DNA of 64,000 nt. Origin: Alphaproteobacteria bacterium. Its GTDB lineage: Bacteria; Pseudomonadota; Alphaproteobacteria; Micavibrionales; Micavibrionaceae. The notes beneath the pieces were generated by a model, which did no database searches, was not told the DNA's origin, and worked only from the letters and a program-made list of their open reading frames with translations. Position numbers and translations under genes: made by a program. The stretch covers positions 620,001 through 684,000 of the forward strand of contig JAJFGS010000013.1 of the NCBI GenBank assembly GCA_021775995.1, read 5' to 3'. This document shows, piece by piece, positions 16,568-30,379 of this stretch. Positions within the stretch are counted from its first letter, which is position 1. The number at the start of each line of letters is the position of its first letter.

Positions 16568-16870
16568 ATGTTTGCAGTTGTACGCACAGGCGGAAAACAA
16601 TATAAAGTGGCTAAAAATGAGTACCTAGAAGTACCTAAAATAGACACAGAAGCGGGTAAAAGCGTGGACCTAGAAGTACTTATGACCTCTGACGGCAAAA
16701 CAGCCTCTATCGGAGAAAAAGGTGCAAAAGTTAGCGCAAAAGTCATTGAACACACACGTGCAGACAAAATTGTGGTATTTAAGAAGAAACGTAGACAAGG
16801 ATATCGCCGCACAGCGGGACACCGTCAGGATCTGACTGTGATCGAAATTACTGATATCAAAGCTGCGTAA
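16568..16870 (+). CDS. rplU: 50S ribosomal protein L21
   Basis: 100 residues, standard length. Begins MFAVVRTGGKQYKV and ends with the typical KKKRRQGYRRTAGHRQDLT stretch that contacts 23S rRNA. First gene of the universal rplU-rpmA-obgE cluster. A predicted promoter lies about 75 nt upstream and a stem-loop repeat separates it from rpmA. Confidence 0.98.
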   Translation: MFAVVRTGGKQYKVAKNEYLEVPKIDTEAGKSVDLEVLMTSDGKTASIGEKGAKVSAKVIEHTRADKIVVFKKKRRQGYRRTAGHRQDLTVIEITDIKAA

Positions 16871-16880
16871 TTTAAGAATT

Positions 16881-16909
16881 ACCCTCCTCCCGCTTGCGGG
16901 TATGAGGGT
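16881..16909. repeat. Palindromic repeat, CCCGC-TT-GCGGG family
   Basis: Nested inverted repeat ACCCTC / GAGGGT around CCCGC / GCGGG in the rplU-rpmA gap. Related elements lie at 17261-17281, 35018-35042 and near 54140. It has no U tract, so I do not call it a terminator; it could still modulate read-through or RNA stability. Confidence 0.7.
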
Positions 16910-16951
16910 GTTAAAAGAAAAAATAAAAATAATTATCTGGAGGACATTAAA

Positions 16952-17233
16952 ATGGCACATAAAAAAGCTGGTGGTAGTTCAAGAAACGGTCGTGATTCAG
17001 AAGGTCGTAGACTAGGCGTTAAAAAATATGGCGGTCAAGACGTTACGGCTGGCAATATCATCATTCGCCAACGCGGTACAAAATACGGTACTGGTAAGAA
17101 CGTTAGCATGGGTAAAGACCACACTATTTTTGCTCTTATGGATGGCTCTGTTCTATTTTCAAAAGGTCGTGACGGTAAAGCTATCGTGAACATTGTTCCT
17201 GCAAATGATGAAAGACCGATGGCGGCTGAATAA
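16952..17233 (+). CDS. rpmA: 50S ribosomal protein L27
   Basis: 93 residues beginning [20 protein letters not shown], the signature N-terminus that reaches the peptidyl-transferase centre. There is no N-terminal extension requiring a Prp-type protease, unlike in Firmicutes. AGGAGG-like site (CTGGAGGAC) 8 nt upstream. Followed by a strong terminator before obgE. Confidence 0.98.
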   Translation: MAHKKAGGSSRNGRDSEGRRLGVKKYGGQDVTAGNIIIRQRGTKYGTGKNVSMGKDHTIFALMDGSVLFSKGRDGKAIVNIVPANDERPMAAE

Positions 17234-17260
17234 AAGCAAGCCTACTTATAAAAAATATGT

Positions 17261-17281
17261 CCTCGCGCTTGCGCGCATGAC
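17261..17281. repeat. Palindromic repeat, CGCGCTTGCGCGC type
   Basis: CCTCGCGCTTGCGCGCATGA lies between rpmA and its terminator. The core CGCGC/GCGCG and the trailing CATGA also occur near 54140-54185, so this is a dispersed element. Confidence 0.6.
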
Positions 17282-17296
17282 GATGCTTAATTAAGT

Positions 17297-17324
17297 AAGG
17301 GGGAGGCTCAGCTTCCCCTTTTTT
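17297..17324 (+). terminator. Rho-independent terminator after rpmA
   Basis: Stem AAGGGGGAG / CTTCCCCTT (9 bp, one G-U) with a 6-nt loop, then TTTT. It should separate rplU-rpmA transcription from obgE-proB, 17 nt upstream of the obgE start. Confidence 0.75.
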
Positions 17325-17326
17325 AA

Positions 17327-19469
<2,143 letters not shown>

Positions 19470-19513
19470 GCCCTAAAGGTCATCATATTCCCTCAATAAC
19501 AAACAGGGGTATT

Positions 19514-22103
19514 ATGTGTACTGACACACCACAAGAAATTCATCTAAAAGATTATACGCCACCCGCTTATAAAGTTGCCAATACAGAATTATCGTTTGAT
19601 ATTCATGACGGTCAAACAACTGTTACAACCAAAACACAATACACAACCAATAATGATAGTGATGAACCCCTTTTCCTTGAAGGTGAAGAGTTAAAACTTA
19701 TTTCCTGTAAGCTTGATGGTAAAGATATCCAACCTAAAATCACCGCCGAAGGGCTTACCCTTCCTTGCCCAGGCAAAGATATTTTTACACTAGAAATAGT
19801 CACTGAAATTTATCCTGAAAAAAATACAGCACTGGAAGGTCTATACCATTCAGGCAGTACGTACTGCACACAATGTGAAGCGCAAGGGTTTCGCAAAATC
19901 ACCTACTACCCTGACCGTCCTGATGTCATGGCGATATTTAAAGTCACGATTGAAGCAGATAAGAAAAGATGCCCTGTCCTACTTTCTAACGGTAATAAAA
20001 TTGACGAGGGCGATGCACCGGGCGGACGTCACTTCACAGTTTGGGACGACCCAACACCAAAAGGATGTTACCTGTTCGCCCTTGTCGCTGGCGACTTGGT
20101 TCGTGTTGAAGATAAATTCACCACCATGTCTGGCACAGAAGTAGACCTGCACATCTACGTCAAAGAAGGTGATGAAGGGCAATGCGATCACGCCATGCAA
20201 AGCCTTATCAAGTCTATGAAATGGGACGAAGAAGTCTATGGTCGTGAATATCAATATAATATTTTTAATATTGTTGCGGTGAGCGACTTCAATATGGGTG
20301 CCATGGAAAATACGTCACTGAATATTTTCAACACAGCCCTTGTCCTCGCACAGCAGGAAACAGCTACCGATACAGATTACATCCGCGTGGAAGGCGTTAT
20401 CGCCCATGAATATTTCCACAACTGGACAGGAAACCGTGTCACTTGTCGTGATTGGTTTCAATTATCATTGAAAGAGGGTCTCACTGTTTTCCGTGATCAG
20501 GAGTTTTCTTCCGATATGAACTCCCGTGCGGTACAGCGCATTGATGACGTCACACATTTACGGCGTTCACAGTTTCCTGAAGATGCTTCCCCCCTCGCCC
20601 ATCCTATACGCCCTGAAAGCTATATCGAGATTAATAATTTCTACACCATGACCGTGTATGAAAAAGGCGCAGAAGTTATTCGAATGTTCCATACATTGCT
20701 GGGCCTTGAACTATACCGTAGAGCCACAGACCTTTATTTTGAGTGCTTTGATGGTAAGGCCGTCACAATTGACGATTGGGCGCAATGTATGGTGGATGCT
20801 TCCGAAATGGATTTGGAACAATTCAAACTTTGGTACTCCCAAGCTGGAACGCCCGAGATTAAATCCTCTGGCAAGTATGATAAGAAAACCAAAACCTACA
20901 CGCTGACGCTGGAACAAAATATTCCCGATACCGTAGGACAAAAAGATAAAAAACCGATGCATATTCCTGTTGCTGTCGGTCTTGTCGGCCCGAATGGTGA
21001 CGATTTAGCGCAAACAAAAGTTCTTGATTTGAAAAAGAAAAAACAAAACTTTAAATTCGAGAATATCGGTTCAAAACCTGTCCCATCTATCTTGCGAAAC
21101 TTCTCCGCCCCCGTGAAACTCACAACCGATTTGAGCAATGAAGATTTACGTTTCCTCATGGTGCATGACAATGATGGCTTTAACCGTTGGGAAGCAGGAC
21201 AAAATTTCTATTTAAACACCATCAACGCCATGATTGATTCAGGCTCAACGGAGGCGTCTGAAGAGTTTCTTGATACGATTGGCTCACTCTTAGAGCAAGC
21301 ACAAGACGGCGATCAAGACCGCGCACTTCTGACCAGAAGCCTTTCCTTACCAGATGTTGCAATTATTGCCCAAACACGTGATGTTGTTGATCCTGACGCC
21401 ATCGACAAAGTCCGTACTGCGCTCAAAAAAGCGGTAAAGAAAAAACATAAAGCCACGCTCGAGAAAATTTATAAATTATGCGAGGGCGATGACAGTTTCA
21501 GCATCACGCCTGCCGCCATGGGGCAACGCTCCCTTCGTAATACCATGCTTAGTTATCTAACAGCAACGAATGGGACTGGTTGTGCCAAACGCGCCAAAAC
21601 ACATTACGAGACCGCCAATAACATGACTGATCGCATGGCGGCTCTTGCTAATCTACTGGAAAATAAAAATGACGAGCGTGATGAAGTCATTAACGACTTT
21701 TACGATCAATTCCAGAAATACCAACTCGTCATAGATAAATGGTTTGCTATTCAGGCCAGTGCCAATCATGACGACATTTTTGATGCGCTTGAAAAACTGC
21801 GCAATCATAAAGATTTTGACATGACGAACCCGAACCGTGTGCGCTCACTCTACAGCGCCTTTGCAATGAATAATCCTGTGGCGTTTCATGACCCTAGCGG
21901 GCGCGGTTATGAATTTCTAAAGAATGCTATTATTGAACTCAACACCATTAACCCGCAAATTGCCGCCCGTATGGTCACGCCTCTGCGTGAATGGAAACGT
22001 TACACCCCCGACCGCCAAGAAAAGATGAAAGCGGCGTTGAATGAAATTCTAGCGATAGAAAATCTATCTCCAAATGTTTTTGAATTGGTAAGCAAAAGCT
22101 TGA

Positions 22104-22111
<8 letters not shown>
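19514..22111 (+). CDS. pepN: Aminopeptidase N (M1 family)
   Basis: 865 residues. Zinc exopeptidase that removes N-terminal amino acids from cytoplasmic peptides. The substrate-amine motif GAMEN lies near residue 262, the zinc motif HEYFH at 298-302 (with the downstream Glu in LKEGLTVF), and the YxTVYEKG segment follows. Length and order (beta, catalytic, Ig-like, helical domain) fit the E. coli PepN type. It overlaps rnhB by 8 nt. It lies 44 nt after proB, and an AGGGGT ribosome site precedes ATG 19514. Confidence 0.97.
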
Positions 22112-24046
<1,935 letters not shown>

Positions 24047-24068
24047 ACCTTCATAAGCAGAGGCTGCC

Positions 24069-24506
24069 ATGAACACATTATTTAAGACTGTAACAAAATC
24101 ACGCAAGAAAGAATCTGTTGTGCCTTTTCAACAATATCAGGATATTGAACATAAAATTCTGATTGAAGAACTGATAGTCAACATGTCTATAGGTATTCTA
24201 CCTGAAGAGAAAAAGAACAAACAACGTGTTATCGTTGATTTGGAAGCCTCTATAGAACCTAAAGCAGATTACGAAGAAGATATTACCAACACTGTATGCT
24301 ATGCCACCATTATTGCGGATATCGAAGAATTAATCACTGATAGACATTTTAATTTAGTAGAGACCTTTGCTGAAGAAATAGCAAATTCTTGCTTTGCTTA
24401 CCCGACAGTTAGCAAAATTACAATCAGTGTTAAAAAACCTGACATTATTGATAATGTGAAAGCCGTTGGCTTTTCAATGACAAAGATAAAAGAAGACAAT
24501 ATCTAA
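24069..24506 (+). CDS. folB: Dihydroneopterin aldolase family protein
   Basis: 145 residues. FolB cleaves 7,8-dihydroneopterin in folate synthesis. The segments VNMSIGILPEEKKNKQRVIVDLE and, near residue 97, NLVETFAEEIA match the family, with the catalytic-type Lys in the late SVKKPD stretch. A basic N-terminal extension of about 25 residues precedes the domain. No other folate gene is adjacent in this window. It follows ccrM by 22 nt and its last 4 nt overlap the convergent gene. Confidence 0.82.
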   Translation: MNTLFKTVTKSRKKESVVPFQQYQDIEHKILIEELIVNMSIGILPEEKKNKQRVIVDLEASIEPKADYEEDITNTVCYATIIADIEELITDRHFNLVETFAEEIANSCFAYPTVSKITISVKKPDIIDNVKAVGFSMTKIKEDNI

Positions 24507-25384
24507 AAGTCTGTGATATTCAACAGACCTGTTTCATCGGGATTTTCAAATATATCTACACCGTCAACCATTCCAAACATAATAGCTACGGGTGTTCTGT
24601 TTTGCTCTCTTGTCACGCCCTGATACTCTAAAAAGCTCATTCTAATTCGCGCATAAGCTAATCTATTAAAAGTTTTTGACAGGAGTTCTTTAGGTCTATC
24701 CACTACTGATTGATTTTTACTTCTGATGATAAAGGCCTGTGCTAAATGCTCATCTACTGGAACAAAATCATAAGTAAATGGCGTATTTAAAATAAGAAAA
24801 ATATTTCTTGGGTAACTTTCGATTGCCCACAATTTACCACATATTGCTCCATCGTTCCCCCCCACCTCAATGCGTCTTAAGTCTTTGAAGCGGGTACCAT
24901 TAATAAGCGGAAACCCTTGTTTTTCTGTTTCATAACGACCCAAATCAATAGGCACTATAATTTTAAATTTATCAGAATATGTTGGTAATTGATCAGTAAT
25001 CAATTCACGTGTAGCATCCCTAACTTTAACCCACTTAAAATCATCTTTTAAATTTTCTTTATAAAAATCACATTCATTAATTAGAATAAAATTATCAATG
25101 GCCGTATCGTCTTTCAAATCTAAAACGGTTTTTAACCAATAAAGTTTAGAAATATTTTTAATATCGGCTATTTGATACTGTCCAGCATATTTATCCTCTA
25201 TGATAGTACTCTCCAACACGTCGGTAACAGTGTTTCGATTTACAGAACTTGCTTTTTCTGCAGAAACATTTTGACTATCAGGAAAAATTTTATTTTCTTG
25301 TTCTTTTTGATTTTCTTGCTCTTGGGCAAATGAAGAACCAATCACAAAGAAAGAAAGAACGGCTATAAGAACTATTTTTTTCAT
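24503..25384 (-). CDS. Exported protein of unknown function
   Basis: 293 residues with a clear signal peptide (MKKIVLIAVLSFFVIGSSFA, cleavage before QEQ). After a Gln/Glu/Asn-rich stretch of about 40 residues the mature part is mixed alpha/beta and has a single motif-like GGNDGAICGK. No family is recognised. Start ATG 25384 is preferred over ATG 25411 because it opens the signal peptide. It lies 57 nt after mutY on the same strand and may be co-transcribed. It converges on folB with a 4-nt overlap. Confidence 0.65.
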   Translation of the reverse strand: MKKIVLIAVLSFFVIGSSFAQEQENQKEQENKIFPDSQNVSAEKASSVNRNTVTDVLESTIIEDKYAGQYQIADIKNISKLYWLKTVLDLKDDTAIDNFILINECDFYKENLKDDFKWVKVRDATRELITDQLPTYSDKFKIIVPIDLGRYETEKQGFPLINGTRFKDLRRIEVGGNDGAICGKLWAIESYPRNIFLILNTPFTYDFVPVDEHLAQAFIIRSKNQSVVDRPKELLSKTFNRLAYARIRMSFLEYQGVTREQNRTPVAIMFGMVDGVDIFENPDETGLLNITDF

Positions 25385-25441
25385 CTTGATATTATAAATC
25401 TGATTTGCCACCTAAATCAAATTCTCCTTATATTTTTCCTA

Positions 25442-26515
25442 TTATTTCATAAACTTAACTACTTTTTTAAACAGTGTGGGCAACCCCAGACCGTCTAACT
25501 CTAAGGCTGACAGCCAAATGGGGTTATTTTGGGGTAATTCTGTACCGTTTTTAAGATTCTTTGTGTAAATATCCAGTTTCAAATCAAAATGCGTAAAACT
25601 ATGAGTAATAAATTGCCCTAAAGGCTTAACACCTTTTTCAAGCTTTACTTTGGTGTCTGTTATCATCCATTCAGATGTCGGCAACCCTAACATACCGCCC
25701 AACATTTCCGTCTCATCGCGCCGAATAAAACAAACTTCGTTTTTATCATTGGTTATCCAATAAACTGCCCCATGTTTTTGCGGCTTAGGTTTTTTGGCTT
25801 TACGGACAGGTAAAGTTTCAGCAATACCCTTCTTCTTTGCCTCGCATATATCCATCACAGGGCACAACAGGCATTTAGGAGATTTTGGAGTACAAATTCC
25901 TGCGCCTAAATCCATCAAGGCTTGTGCATAATCACCCGGCCTGTCTTTCCTACCATCTGCCAAACCACCCGCCAGTTTTTTTAATTGCGGCTTGCTATCT
26001 GGCACAGGCTCTGTCACCGCATAGATACGTGCCATTACACGCTCAATATTCCCATCAACAACATTCGCTGGCTTATCAAATGCAATCGCACGAACAGCCG
26101 CACTGGTGTATCCGCCTATCCCAGGTAATTTTTCAAGCTCTTGTTGAGTATCAGGAAATATTCCATTCAGTTCTGCACTAACAACCTGCGCACATTTATA
26201 AAGATTACGCGCCCTTGCATAATAACCCAGCCCAGCCCATTCATGCATGACATCTTCTTTATCGGCCGCCGCCAACTTATGAACTGTTGGCCATCGTTTA
26301 GAAAAATTCTCAAAATATGGCCCTACTGTCACAACCGTCGTTTGCTGCAACATAATCTCAGACAACCAGACATGATACGGATTAGATTTTTTCTTTCCTA
26401 CACTGCGCCAAGGTAAAATGCGGTGGTTCTTATCATACCATTTTAGAATTTTTGCTCTAAAATCATCAATATTTACATTGTGGGTATGCTTGTTATTGGG
26501 AGAGGAATTTGCCAT
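25442..26515 (-). CDS. mutY: A/G-specific adenine glycosylase MutY
   Basis: 357 residues; removes adenine mispaired with 8-oxoguanine. The catalytic Glu53 (LSEIMLQQT), the HhH motif LPGIGGYTSAAV with catalytic Asp154 (VVDGN), and the 4Fe-4S ligands Cys208, Cys215, Cys218, Cys224 (C-X6-C-X2-C-X5-C) are all present. The C-terminal NUDIX-like 8-oxoG recognition domain spans about 245-355. It is divergent from the DciA-like gene with only 12 nt between starts, so promoters must overlap coding sequence. A mutY / DUF721 pair is common in alphaproteobacteria. Confidence 0.96.
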   Translation of the reverse strand: MANSSPNNKHTHNVNIDDFRAKILKWYDKNHRILPWRSVGKKKSNPYHVWLSEIMLQQTTVVTVGPYFENFSKRWPTVHKLAAADKEDVMHEWAGLGYYARARNLYKCAQVVSAELNGIFPDTQQELEKLPGIGGYTSAAVRAIAFDKPANVVDGNIERVMARIYAVTEPVPDSKPQLKKLAGGLADGRKDRPGDYAQALMDLGAGICTPKSPKCLLCPVMDICEAKKKGIAETLPVRKAKKPKPQKHGAVYWITNDKNEVCFIRRDETEMLGGMLGLPTSEWMITDTKVKLEKGVKPLGQFITHSFTHFDLKLDIYTKNLKNGTELPQNNPIWLSALELDGLGLPTLFKKVVKFMK

Positions 26516-26527
26516 AGTGGATATATT

Positions 26528-27004
26528 ATGTGCGCCCTAAAACTCGTTTCAACTGCCGTCCCAAAAGTGACGAACAAAACCTTTAAGCGTAAATATATCG
26601 CTTTGGGAAGGATTGTCACGCAATGGCGTGAAATTATGGGCGAGAAAATGGCGGCTCATGCTCAACCGCTTAAAATCCATTACCGCAAACCCAAGCGCAA
26701 AGGCGGCAAAGCAAGCGCAACACTTGATATCGCGGCCTCCTCTGCCCACGCCTCTCTGTTAATTATGCAAAAAGGTGTCCTGCTGGAAAAAATCAATCAT
26801 ATTTTTGGTGAACAGCTTGTGACGGATATCCGTTTTGTTCATCAAGTTACAAACCGAAATGAAAAACCACCAAAAAATACAAAGCCCTTGACCGAAGCTG
26901 AAAAAAACAGTTTATCCATGATGTTGGATAAGATAGAAGATAATGAGTTAAAACAACGTCTTGGTTCGATGGGTGAAGCACTCCTAAAAGACAAGCATGA
27001 ATAG
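26528..27004 (+). CDS. DUF721/DciA-like protein
   Basis: 158 residues of the DUF721 (DciA-related) family. DciA proteins help load the replicative helicase DnaB in bacteria without DnaC. Family features are the start region GRIVTQWREIMGEKMAAHAQP and the KH-like core with ASSAHASLLIMQKGVLLEKIN. Start ATG 26528 gives MCALKLVSTAVP; an in-frame GTG at 26480 lies inside mutY. In many alphaproteobacteria this gene is followed by a DsbA-like gene and smc; here efp, suhB and an OmpA-like gene intervene. Role in helicase loading is by family. Confidence 0.78.
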   Translation: MCALKLVSTAVPKVTNKTFKRKYIALGRIVTQWREIMGEKMAAHAQPLKIHYRKPKRKGGKASATLDIAASSAHASLLIMQKGVLLEKINHIFGEQLVTDIRFVHQVTNRNEKPPKNTKPLTEAEKNSLSMMLDKIEDNELKQRLGSMGEALLKDKHE

Positions 27005-27023
27005 ATTAAATAGGAATATATAA

Positions 27024-27590
27024 ATGAAAGTTGCCGCCATAACTTTGCGCAAAGGAAATGTACTCGAATACAATGGCAAACTAATGATCATTGCTGGACA
27101 TGAAATTATGCAACCAGGTAAAGGCGCATCTGTCATTCAGGTTGAAATGCGCGATATTCGTTCTGGTAACAAAGATAATGTTCGCTTCCGCACCCAAGAA
27201 ACAGTAGAACGTGTCCGTCTGGATCAAGCAGAACATCAATATCTATTTAATGATGGTGAAACATATACTTTTATGAACACAGAAACTTACGAACAAATTG
27301 CAATACAAAAAGATATTATTGGTGATTCCGCTGTCTTTTTACAAGATGGGATGTTGGTTCAAGTTGAAAGTCATGAAGGTGAACCATTAGGTGTCACATT
27401 ACCTGATACTGTTACCATGGAGGTTACTGAAGCTGAACCTGTTGTAAAAGGGCAGACTGCCACGACATCTTACAAGCCCGCCATCCTTGAGAATGGTGCA
27501 AAAGTTATGGTACCGCCATTTATTGACGTCGGTACACGCATTATTGTTAGAACAGAAGATTCCTCATACGTTGAAAGAGCAAAAGATTAA
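27024..27590 (+). CDS. efp: Elongation factor P
   Basis: 188 residues, normal length. EF-P relieves ribosome stalling at polyproline. The modification loop is PGKGAS with Lys33 at the tip. An EpmA-type lysyl-lysine ligase (60550-61569) is in the same window, so beta-lysylation of Lys33 is plausible. The gene is followed by suhB after 2 nt, a common alphaproteobacterial arrangement. Confidence 0.97.
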   Translation: MKVAAITLRKGNVLEYNGKLMIIAGHEIMQPGKGASVIQVEMRDIRSGNKDNVRFRTQETVERVRLDQAEHQYLFNDGETYTFMNTETYEQIAIQKDIIGDSAVFLQDGMLVQVESHEGEPLGVTLPDTVTMEVTEAEPVVKGQTATTSYKPAILENGAKVMVPPFIDVGTRIIVRTEDSSYVERAKD

Positions 27591-27592
27591 TC

Positions 27593-28402
27593 ATGGCACA
27601 AAACACTTCCCCACTTATGAACATCATGATTAAAGCCGCTGAAAAGGCTGGACGCAATCTTACCCGTGATTTTGGTGAGGTTGAAAACCTTCAGGTCTCC
27701 CGCAAAGGTCCAGCAGATTTTGTAACGGCGGCTGATAAACGTGCTGAAGAAATTATTTTTGAAGAACTGAAAAAAGCCCGCCCAGATTATTCTTTCCTTA
27801 TGGAAGAAGGCGGTGTTGTAAAAGGTGCAAACGAAGATCACAAATGGATTATTGACCCTCTGGATGGCACGCATAACTTCATGCATGGCATTCCACATTG
27901 GTGCGTTTCCATTGCTCTCGAAAGCAAAGGGAAACTTGAAGCTGGAATTATTTACGACCCTATCAAAGAAGAAATTTTCCGCGCAGAACGTAGTAATGGT
28001 GCTTTTGTAAATGGTAAACGTCTTCGTGTTTCTAGCCACAACGCCCCTGAATCAGCCGCTATCGCCATCGGATACGCCAAACCAAACCCGGAAAAACAGC
28101 AAGTTTTTATCAGTGAATTGAATGAAATCTTAATAGAGGCTCCAATGGTACGACGTTTCGGAGCTGCGGCTCTTGATTTATCATACGTGGCCGCAGGACG
28201 TTTAGATGGATATTGGGAACGTGGCGTTCAACCTTGGGATGTAGCTGCTGGTATTTTAATTCTCAAAGAAGCGGGCGGATTTGTAACCCCCATTGATGAT
28301 GAAAGTAATCCTGTTTACAGCAATCAAATTGTTTCTGGTAATCAAGCAATCTATTCACACCTACGTAAAAAATTGCGTGAAACGGCGAAAAAGGCAGCCT
28401 AA
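27593..28402 (+). CDS. suhB: Inositol-1-monophosphatase SuhB
   Basis: 269 residues, Li+-sensitive Mg2+-dependent phosphatase family. The metal motif is EEGG with WIIDPLDGTHNFMHG at about 83-97, and the second signature WDVAAGILILKEAGG lies near 208-222. It is a closer match to classical SuhB than the paralogue at 419-1282. In gammaproteobacteria SuhB also acts in rRNA antitermination. Its stop TAA overlaps the next start by 1 nt. Confidence 0.94.
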   Translation: MAQNTSPLMNIMIKAAEKAGRNLTRDFGEVENLQVSRKGPADFVTAADKRAEEIIFEELKKARPDYSFLMEEGGVVKGANEDHKWIIDPLDGTHNFMHGIPHWCVSIALESKGKLEAGIIYDPIKEEIFRAERSNGAFVNGKRLRVSSHNAPESAAIAIGYAKPNPEKQQVFISELNEILIEAPMVRRFGAAALDLSYVAAGRLDGYWERGVQPWDVAAGILILKEAGGFVTPIDDESNPVYSNQIVSGNQAIYSHLRKKLRETAKKAA

Positions 28403-29340
28403 TGATTAGCAAGCTGACATTGCTATTCCTATTCATCATTATTTGTGATGCCAATGCGCAAGAAAACACATCTTTAAAAACTTATACCCCACCCCCCATG
28501 TTTGGCGATCCTAAACCGGTTCCCCCTAAAAAAGCGGCACCCGATGTACCTACAATGCCCAAATTATCCCTTCCTGCTAAGGCAGAAAGTGAAATAAAGG
28601 AAGAACTGGTTGAACCAAAAATCATTAAAAGTGTTCCTGAAGAAAAAATTGAACCAAGTAAAACAGCTGTTATCCCATTAAAAAAACCAGAACACCCTAA
28701 AGTTAAATTTGAAGGAAAACCCATTGCGGCTATTCCCGAAGAAGAAACAATTGAAAAAAATAAGACAAAAGATGTAATAAATAAAAAAGTCTCCACGCCT
28801 GCTTCTGCAGGTGTTGTTAAAGGGCCTAAAACCATGCCCTCTAACAAAAAAGAAAATGTGGAAACTGAAATTCTCTTTAAATCTGAGAAGCAATCTCCTT
28901 CTAATTTAATGGATCGCCTCCAAGAAACCGAAGAAAAAGCAGCTGCCCCTCAAAAAAACAATGAGCCTGCCCCCATAAACCCGAGTACTGGTTATACTCT
29001 ACCCAATCTTGATGTGATGGCTGACGGAAGCCAAAAACTTAATTTAATCTTTCAAAAATCCCAAGCGACGCTTGCCCCAGAACAAATCAACACATTAAAT
29101 ATTTTAATCATACCCGCGTTGAAAAAAGGTAAAAATACCCGCCTTTTGCTTGAAGCCTTTGCCAGCCCTCAAAATAAAAGCCTGAATGGAGACAGACGGC
29201 TCGCCTTAACGCGCGCTATGGCCATTAGAACTCATATTACAGAGCAAGGCATTTCACCAAATAGGCTAGATGTGCGCTCTCTTGGCGCTCAAACTAACGT
29301 TCAACCTATGGATAGAGTTGAAATCTTGTTAATTAATTAA
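28402..29340 (+). CDS. OmpA-like C-terminal domain protein
   Basis: 312 residues. A signal peptide (about 1-19) is followed by a long proline/lysine/glutamate-rich linker (about 25-200) and a C-terminal OmpA-like peptidoglycan-binding domain (about 215-312) with the helix DRRLALTRAMAIRTHITEQG and the terminal LDVRSLG. There is no lipobox and no beta-barrel, so it is not classical OmpA or Pal. The extended linker could span the periplasm. It is translationally coupled to suhB through a 1-nt overlap. A gap of 160 nt follows. Confidence 0.8.
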   Translation: MISKLTLLFLFIIICDANAQENTSLKTYTPPPMFGDPKPVPPKKAAPDVPTMPKLSLPAKAESEIKEELVEPKIIKSVPEEKIEPSKTAVIPLKKPEHPKVKFEGKPIAAIPEEETIEKNKTKDVINKKVSTPASAGVVKGPKTMPSNKKENVETEILFKSEKQSPSNLMDRLQETEEKAAAPQKNNEPAPINPSTGYTLPNLDVMADGSQKLNLIFQKSQATLAPEQINTLNILIIPALKKGKNTRLLLEAFASPQNKSLNGDRRLALTRAMAIRTHITEQGISPNRLDVRSLGAQTNVQPMDRVEILLIN

Positions 29341-29500
29341 AAGCACTGTGGATAAAGGCTTTTCCAACGCCCCCTAAGATTGACATTAAAGCTCCTGATA
29401 CCGCACTTTATACTGGATTTCTAGAAGCAACTGCTTTACATATCAATTGCACAATATCGCAAATGATTGTTTTGCTATAACAAACGAAAGGTTTGGACCT

Positions 29501-30358
29501 ATGTCTGCCGATGATAATTCTAACAAAAAATCAACAAGTTCGTTGATTTTGTTAATCTTAGTCTTTGCTGCCATCGTTGGCGCAAGCTGGTTTTTCTTTA
29601 GCAATAAAAAAAGCGACTCTGATGGAGCCAAGCAAGAATTGGCTGATACAACCATCGAAAATACAAGTGAACAAGATGTTGATGATAATACGGGTCATGA
29701 CCATAGTCATGGTCATAATACAACCAGTGATAATGGTGAGATTGGAATCAAAGGTAAAATCCAAGAATTAAATCCGCCGGCTATTTATGGCTTACGTGGC
29801 GTTGGTAATCCTAATGCTCCTATTAAAATTCAAGAATTTTTCTCTCTAACATGTAATCATTGTGCAGACTTCCACAAAGAAACTTATCAAGAAATCAAAA
29901 AGAATTTGATTGATACGGGTAAGGTTTATTTTGTTTACGAAGAATTTCCACTGAATGGACCTGCTCTTTATGGTTCTATGATTGCAAGATGTTTACCTGA
30001 AGAACGCTATGTAGGTTTTATTGATATCCTACTCCGCACTCAAGATAAATGGGCGTTCGGCGGTGATTTTAAAGCTGCTCTCATGCAAAATGCAAAATTA
30101 GCGGGCATGAGTGAAGAAGAATTTGATACGTGCTTTAACAACGAAGACCTTCAAAAAGCGGTCGCAACAAACATTAAAGAAGCGTCAGATGTTTGGAAAG
30201 TAAACTCTACCCCTAGTTTTGTCGTCAATAACGGAGAACGTGTCCTTTTAGGTAGCCAGCCCTATGAAAAATTTGAAAAACTGGTAGCCCAACTGATGAG
30301 CGATGATGCTCCCGTTGAAAAAGACACTGAGACTACTAACGATAACAACCCAGAATAA
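29501..30358 (+). CDS. DsbA-like membrane-anchored thiol oxidoreductase
   Basis: 285 residues. An N-terminal anchor (about 15-34, LILLILVFAAIVGASWFFF) is followed by a His-rich linker (GHDHSHGHN, about 65-73) and a thioredoxin-fold domain with the active site CNHC (Cys118, Cys121) and a cis-Pro segment STPSFVVN. The His-rich stretch may bind metal. It fits the DsbA/BdbD group that introduces or isomerises disulfides in exported proteins. Start ATG 29501 is preferred to ATG 29447, whose first 18 codons have no family similarity. It lies 21 nt upstream of smc, as in other alphaproteobacteria. Confidence 0.86.
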   Translation: MSADDNSNKKSTSSLILLILVFAAIVGASWFFFSNKKSDSDGAKQELADTTIENTSEQDVDDNTGHDHSHGHNTTSDNGEIGIKGKIQELNPPAIYGLRGVGNPNAPIKIQEFFSLTCNHCADFHKETYQEIKKNLIDTGKVYFVYEEFPLNGPALYGSMIARCLPEERYVGFIDILLRTQDKWAFGGDFKAALMQNAKLAGMSEEEFDTCFNNEDLQKAVATNIKEASDVWKVNSTPSFVVNNGERVLLGSQPYEKFEKLVAQLMSDDAPVEKDTETTNDNNPE

Positions 30359-30379
30359 TATTAGTTTAAAAGTAACACT

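Noticed and set aside
29341-29446. Promoter TTGACA near 29382 for the DsbA-like gene
   Set aside because: The only good -10 (TATACT) lies 23 nt away, outside the normal spacing.
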